This document shows positions 6,536-7,877 of a DNA stretch of 7,877 nucleotides, piece after piece. This DNA comes from Gammaproteobacteria bacterium. GTDB lineage: Bacteria; Pseudomonadota; Gammaproteobacteria; GCA-001735895. Every line of letters starts with the position of its first letter. Position 1 is the stretch's first letter. The translations under genes and the position numbers were made by a program. The notes below the pieces were generated by a model, which was not told the DNA's origin, searched no databases, and was given only the letters and a program-made list of their open reading frames with translations. The DNA lies in assembly GCA_027293245.1 (NCBI GenBank), contig JAPUFZ010000255.1, positions 1 through 7,877 of the forward strand, read 5' to 3'.

Positions 6536-6764
6536 ACAAGCATTTCCCTAAACCACTTTCATTCGAAAAAACAGACGCTATCATACATCAGTTAAGGAAA
6601 ACGTTGTGTCTGGTTATGGTAAAAATTCAGCCAGGCCAGGACTAGACCACCGGTGCTGATCCAGTCATTTAGTCAGACAGCTAACAAGACCAATTTCTGC
6701 TGGTTATACCCGGATTATTCAGGCTAGCTATTCAGGAATTGGCTAAAATTAAAACGGGCCAATT
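6536..6764. promoter_or_regulatory. Divergent promoter region between xth and pyrE
   Basis: A 229-nt gene-free region that must start transcription both ways. On the minus strand TATGAT (6585-6580) is a fair -10 for xth, without a good -35. On the plus strand TAAAAT (6744-6749) lies 16 bp before the pyrE ATG and TTATAC (6704-6709, preceded by TGG) lies further up; neither has a clear -35. ATTCAGG occurs twice, 13 bp apart (6717-6723 and 6730-6736), and CTGGTTAT twice (6610-6617 and 6700-6707). No pyrE attenuator of the E. coli type (hairpin plus T-run) is present. Confidence 0.4.
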
Positions 6765-7403
6765 ATGCAAGCATATCAATCCAGCTTTCTCGATTACTGC
6801 CTCGAAAGAGGGGTACTGAAATTTGGCAAATTCACCCTCAAGTCCGGCCGTATAAGTCCCTATTTTTTCAACACCGGGTTGTTTAACACGGGTGCCGACC
6901 TGGCTGCTCTGGGCGGCTACTACGCCGAGGCCATAGAGCATGCCGAAATAGAATTCGACCTGTTATTTGGTCCCGCATACAAGGGAATCCCGCTCGCTGC
7001 CATCACTGCGAGCGCGCTCTATCAGTTTCATCAACGTGATATTGGTTACGCATTTAATCGCAAGGAAGCCAAGGATCATGGTGAAGGCGGCATAACCGTT
7101 GGCGCTCCCATACAGGGACAAATCATGATTATCGACGATGTAATCACCGCGGGTACCGCAATTCGCCAGACCATGCAATTAATTGAATCGCTCGGTGCCA
7201 GGGTTAGCGCGGTGACGATCGCGCTAGATCGCCAGGAAAAAGGCCAGGGAGAACACTCGGCAATACAGGAACTCGAGGCGCTCGGTGTGCGGGTAATCCC
7301 GATTATTCGGCTTGCCGATATCATCTTATACCTTGAAAACAGCAGCCAAACCGAGCATCTACAAGCGCTTGCTGCCTATCGCGCCTTGTACGGTATCGAC
7401 TGA
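6765..7403 (+). CDS. pyrE: Orotate phosphoribosyltransferase
   Basis: A 212-residue cytoplasmic enzyme that joins orotate and PRPP to form orotidine 5'-phosphate, the fifth step of de novo pyrimidine synthesis. The length matches E. coli PyrE (213). Features are Lys26 in [14 protein letters not shown] (23-36), [11 protein letters not shown] (68-78), the flexible catalytic loop [13 protein letters not shown] (97-109) with Lys100, Lys103 and His105, and the PRPP-binding motif [13 protein letters not shown] (120-132). The ATG is fixed by the family N-terminus ([21 protein letters not shown]); only a weak GGG stands about 6 nt upstream. It is divergent from the xth/crc-like gene, as in Pseudomonas, and 69 nt before the DUF1223 gene on the same strand. 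Confidence 0.97.
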   Translation: MQAYQSSFLDYCLERGVLKFGKFTLKSGRISPYFFNTGLFNTGADLAALGGYYAEAIEHAEIEFDLLFGPAYKGIPLAAITASALYQFHQRDIGYAFNRKEAKDHGEGGITVGAPIQGQIMIIDDVITAGTAIRQTMQLIESLGARVSAVTIALDRQEKGQGEHSAIQELEALGVRVIPIIRLADIILYLENSSQTEHLQALAAYRALYGID

Positions 7404-7410
7404 ACTCTGA

Positions 7411-7448
7411 GGTACAACCAGGGTCTATGTTACCATTGTCTATTTTTT
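7411..7448 (+). terminator. Weak candidate terminator after pyrE
   Basis: GGTACA (7411-7416) can pair with TGTTACC (7428-7434) with one bulged T, and a run of six T lies at 7443-7448. The stem is short and AT-rich, and 8 nt separate it from the T-run, so termination would be inefficient. The following gene may be co-transcribed with pyrE. Confidence 0.2.
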
Positions 7449-7472
7449 CTGGCAGATCGGCGTTGAGAAACC

Positions 7473-7877
7473 ATGAAAAAGTTAATAATATTAAGCTGCC
7501 TACTCGCCCTGCCGGCTTTCGCTGCCGAAAAACTGACCGTAGTCAGTAGTCAACAACAAACAGCGGTGGTGGAACTTTACACCTCCGAGGGTTGTAGCAG
7601 TTGCCCACCAGCCGACCAGTGGCTCGGGGCCCTGATCGAGGTACCCAGGGATGAACTCGATGCACTGGTGTTGGCTTTTCATGTCGACTACTGGGATTAT
7701 CTCGGCTGGAAAGACCGATTCGGCAGTCCCAGGCATACCAGCCGACAACGGCAACTAGGCGCCAACAACAACCAGCGATCAATATACACCCCGGAATTTT
7801 TCGTCGACGGCGCCGAGGCTCGCGGCACCAGAAAGGTTATCGAGAAAATCCGTAATAGCAATAGCAAAACGGCACTG
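7473..7877 (+). CDS. DUF1223 family secreted thioredoxin-like protein, partial
   Basis: 135 codons are visible, and the gene runs off the right edge with no stop. The N-terminus MKKLIILSCLLALPAFA, followed by AEK, is a typical Sec signal peptide with probable cleavage after residue 17, so the product is exported. The mature part opens with VVELYTSEGCSSCPPAD (32-48), carrying a CxxC pair at Cys41 and Cys44 in a thioredoxin-like setting, then VLAFHVDYWDYLGWKDRFGSP (66-86) and RSIYTPEFFVDG (102-113). These three blocks are the hallmark of DUF1223. The biochemical function is not established; a periplasmic redox role is inferred from the CxxC. There is no strong ribosome-binding site (TTGAGA about 5-10 nt upstream). 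Confidence 0.88.
   Translation, partial: MKKLIILSCLLALPAFAAEKLTVVSSQQQTAVVELYTSEGCSSCPPADQWLGALIEVPRDELDALVLAFHVDYWDYLGWKDRFGSPRHTSRQRQLGANNNQRSIYTPEFFVDGAEARGTRKVIEKIRNSNSKTAL

Noticed and set aside
7500..7782. Minus-strand open frames of about 80 codons near the right edge
   Set aside because: They are shadows of the DUF1223 gene, whose plus-strand product has a signal peptide and clear family motifs.

Overview
The window looks like chromosomal DNA of a gammaproteobacterium. The GlyA, RibD, RibE, NrdR and PyrE sequences are of gammaproteobacterial type. Two gene orders are also familiar from that class: glyA-nrdR-ribD-ribE-ribBA, and an ExoIII/Crc-family gene divergent from pyrE as in Pseudomonas. 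I cannot name a genus. There are no RNA genes, CRISPR arrays or complete insertion sequences.

Layout: (1) From 3770 down to 1, minus strand, lies a biosynthetic operon read glyA > nrdR > ribD > ribE > ribBA, with ribBA cut by the window edge. The nrdR-ribD-ribE-ribBA junctions are tight (5 nt gap, 1 nt overlap, 16 nt gap). The glyA-nrdR junction is 88 nt and holds two hairpins. (2) From 3771 to 4192 is a gene-free stretch: the glyA leader, then a 211 bp element with perfect 22 bp terminal inverted repeats around a second palindrome, which looks like a small non-autonomous transposable element (MITE). (3) From 5752 to 4193, minus strand, is an AmpG-type muropeptide permease gene broken by a single in-frame TAA at codon 193. 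(4) From 6535 to 5753, minus strand, is an exodeoxyribonuclease III/Crc-family gene whose stop codon touches the ampG start. (5) From 6536 to 6764 is a divergent promoter region. (6) pyrE on the plus strand (6765-7403) is followed by a secreted DUF1223 thioredoxin-like protein cut by the right edge.

The genes cover one-carbon metabolism (GlyA), ribonucleotide reductase control (NrdR), riboflavin synthesis (RibD, RibE, RibBA) and pyrimidine synthesis (PyrE). This is mostly core housekeeping DNA. The items worth attention are the MITE-like element upstream of glyA, the single-codon interruption of ampG, and a Crc-position gene that keeps the full ExoIII catalytic set. I saw no clear novel multi-gene system.
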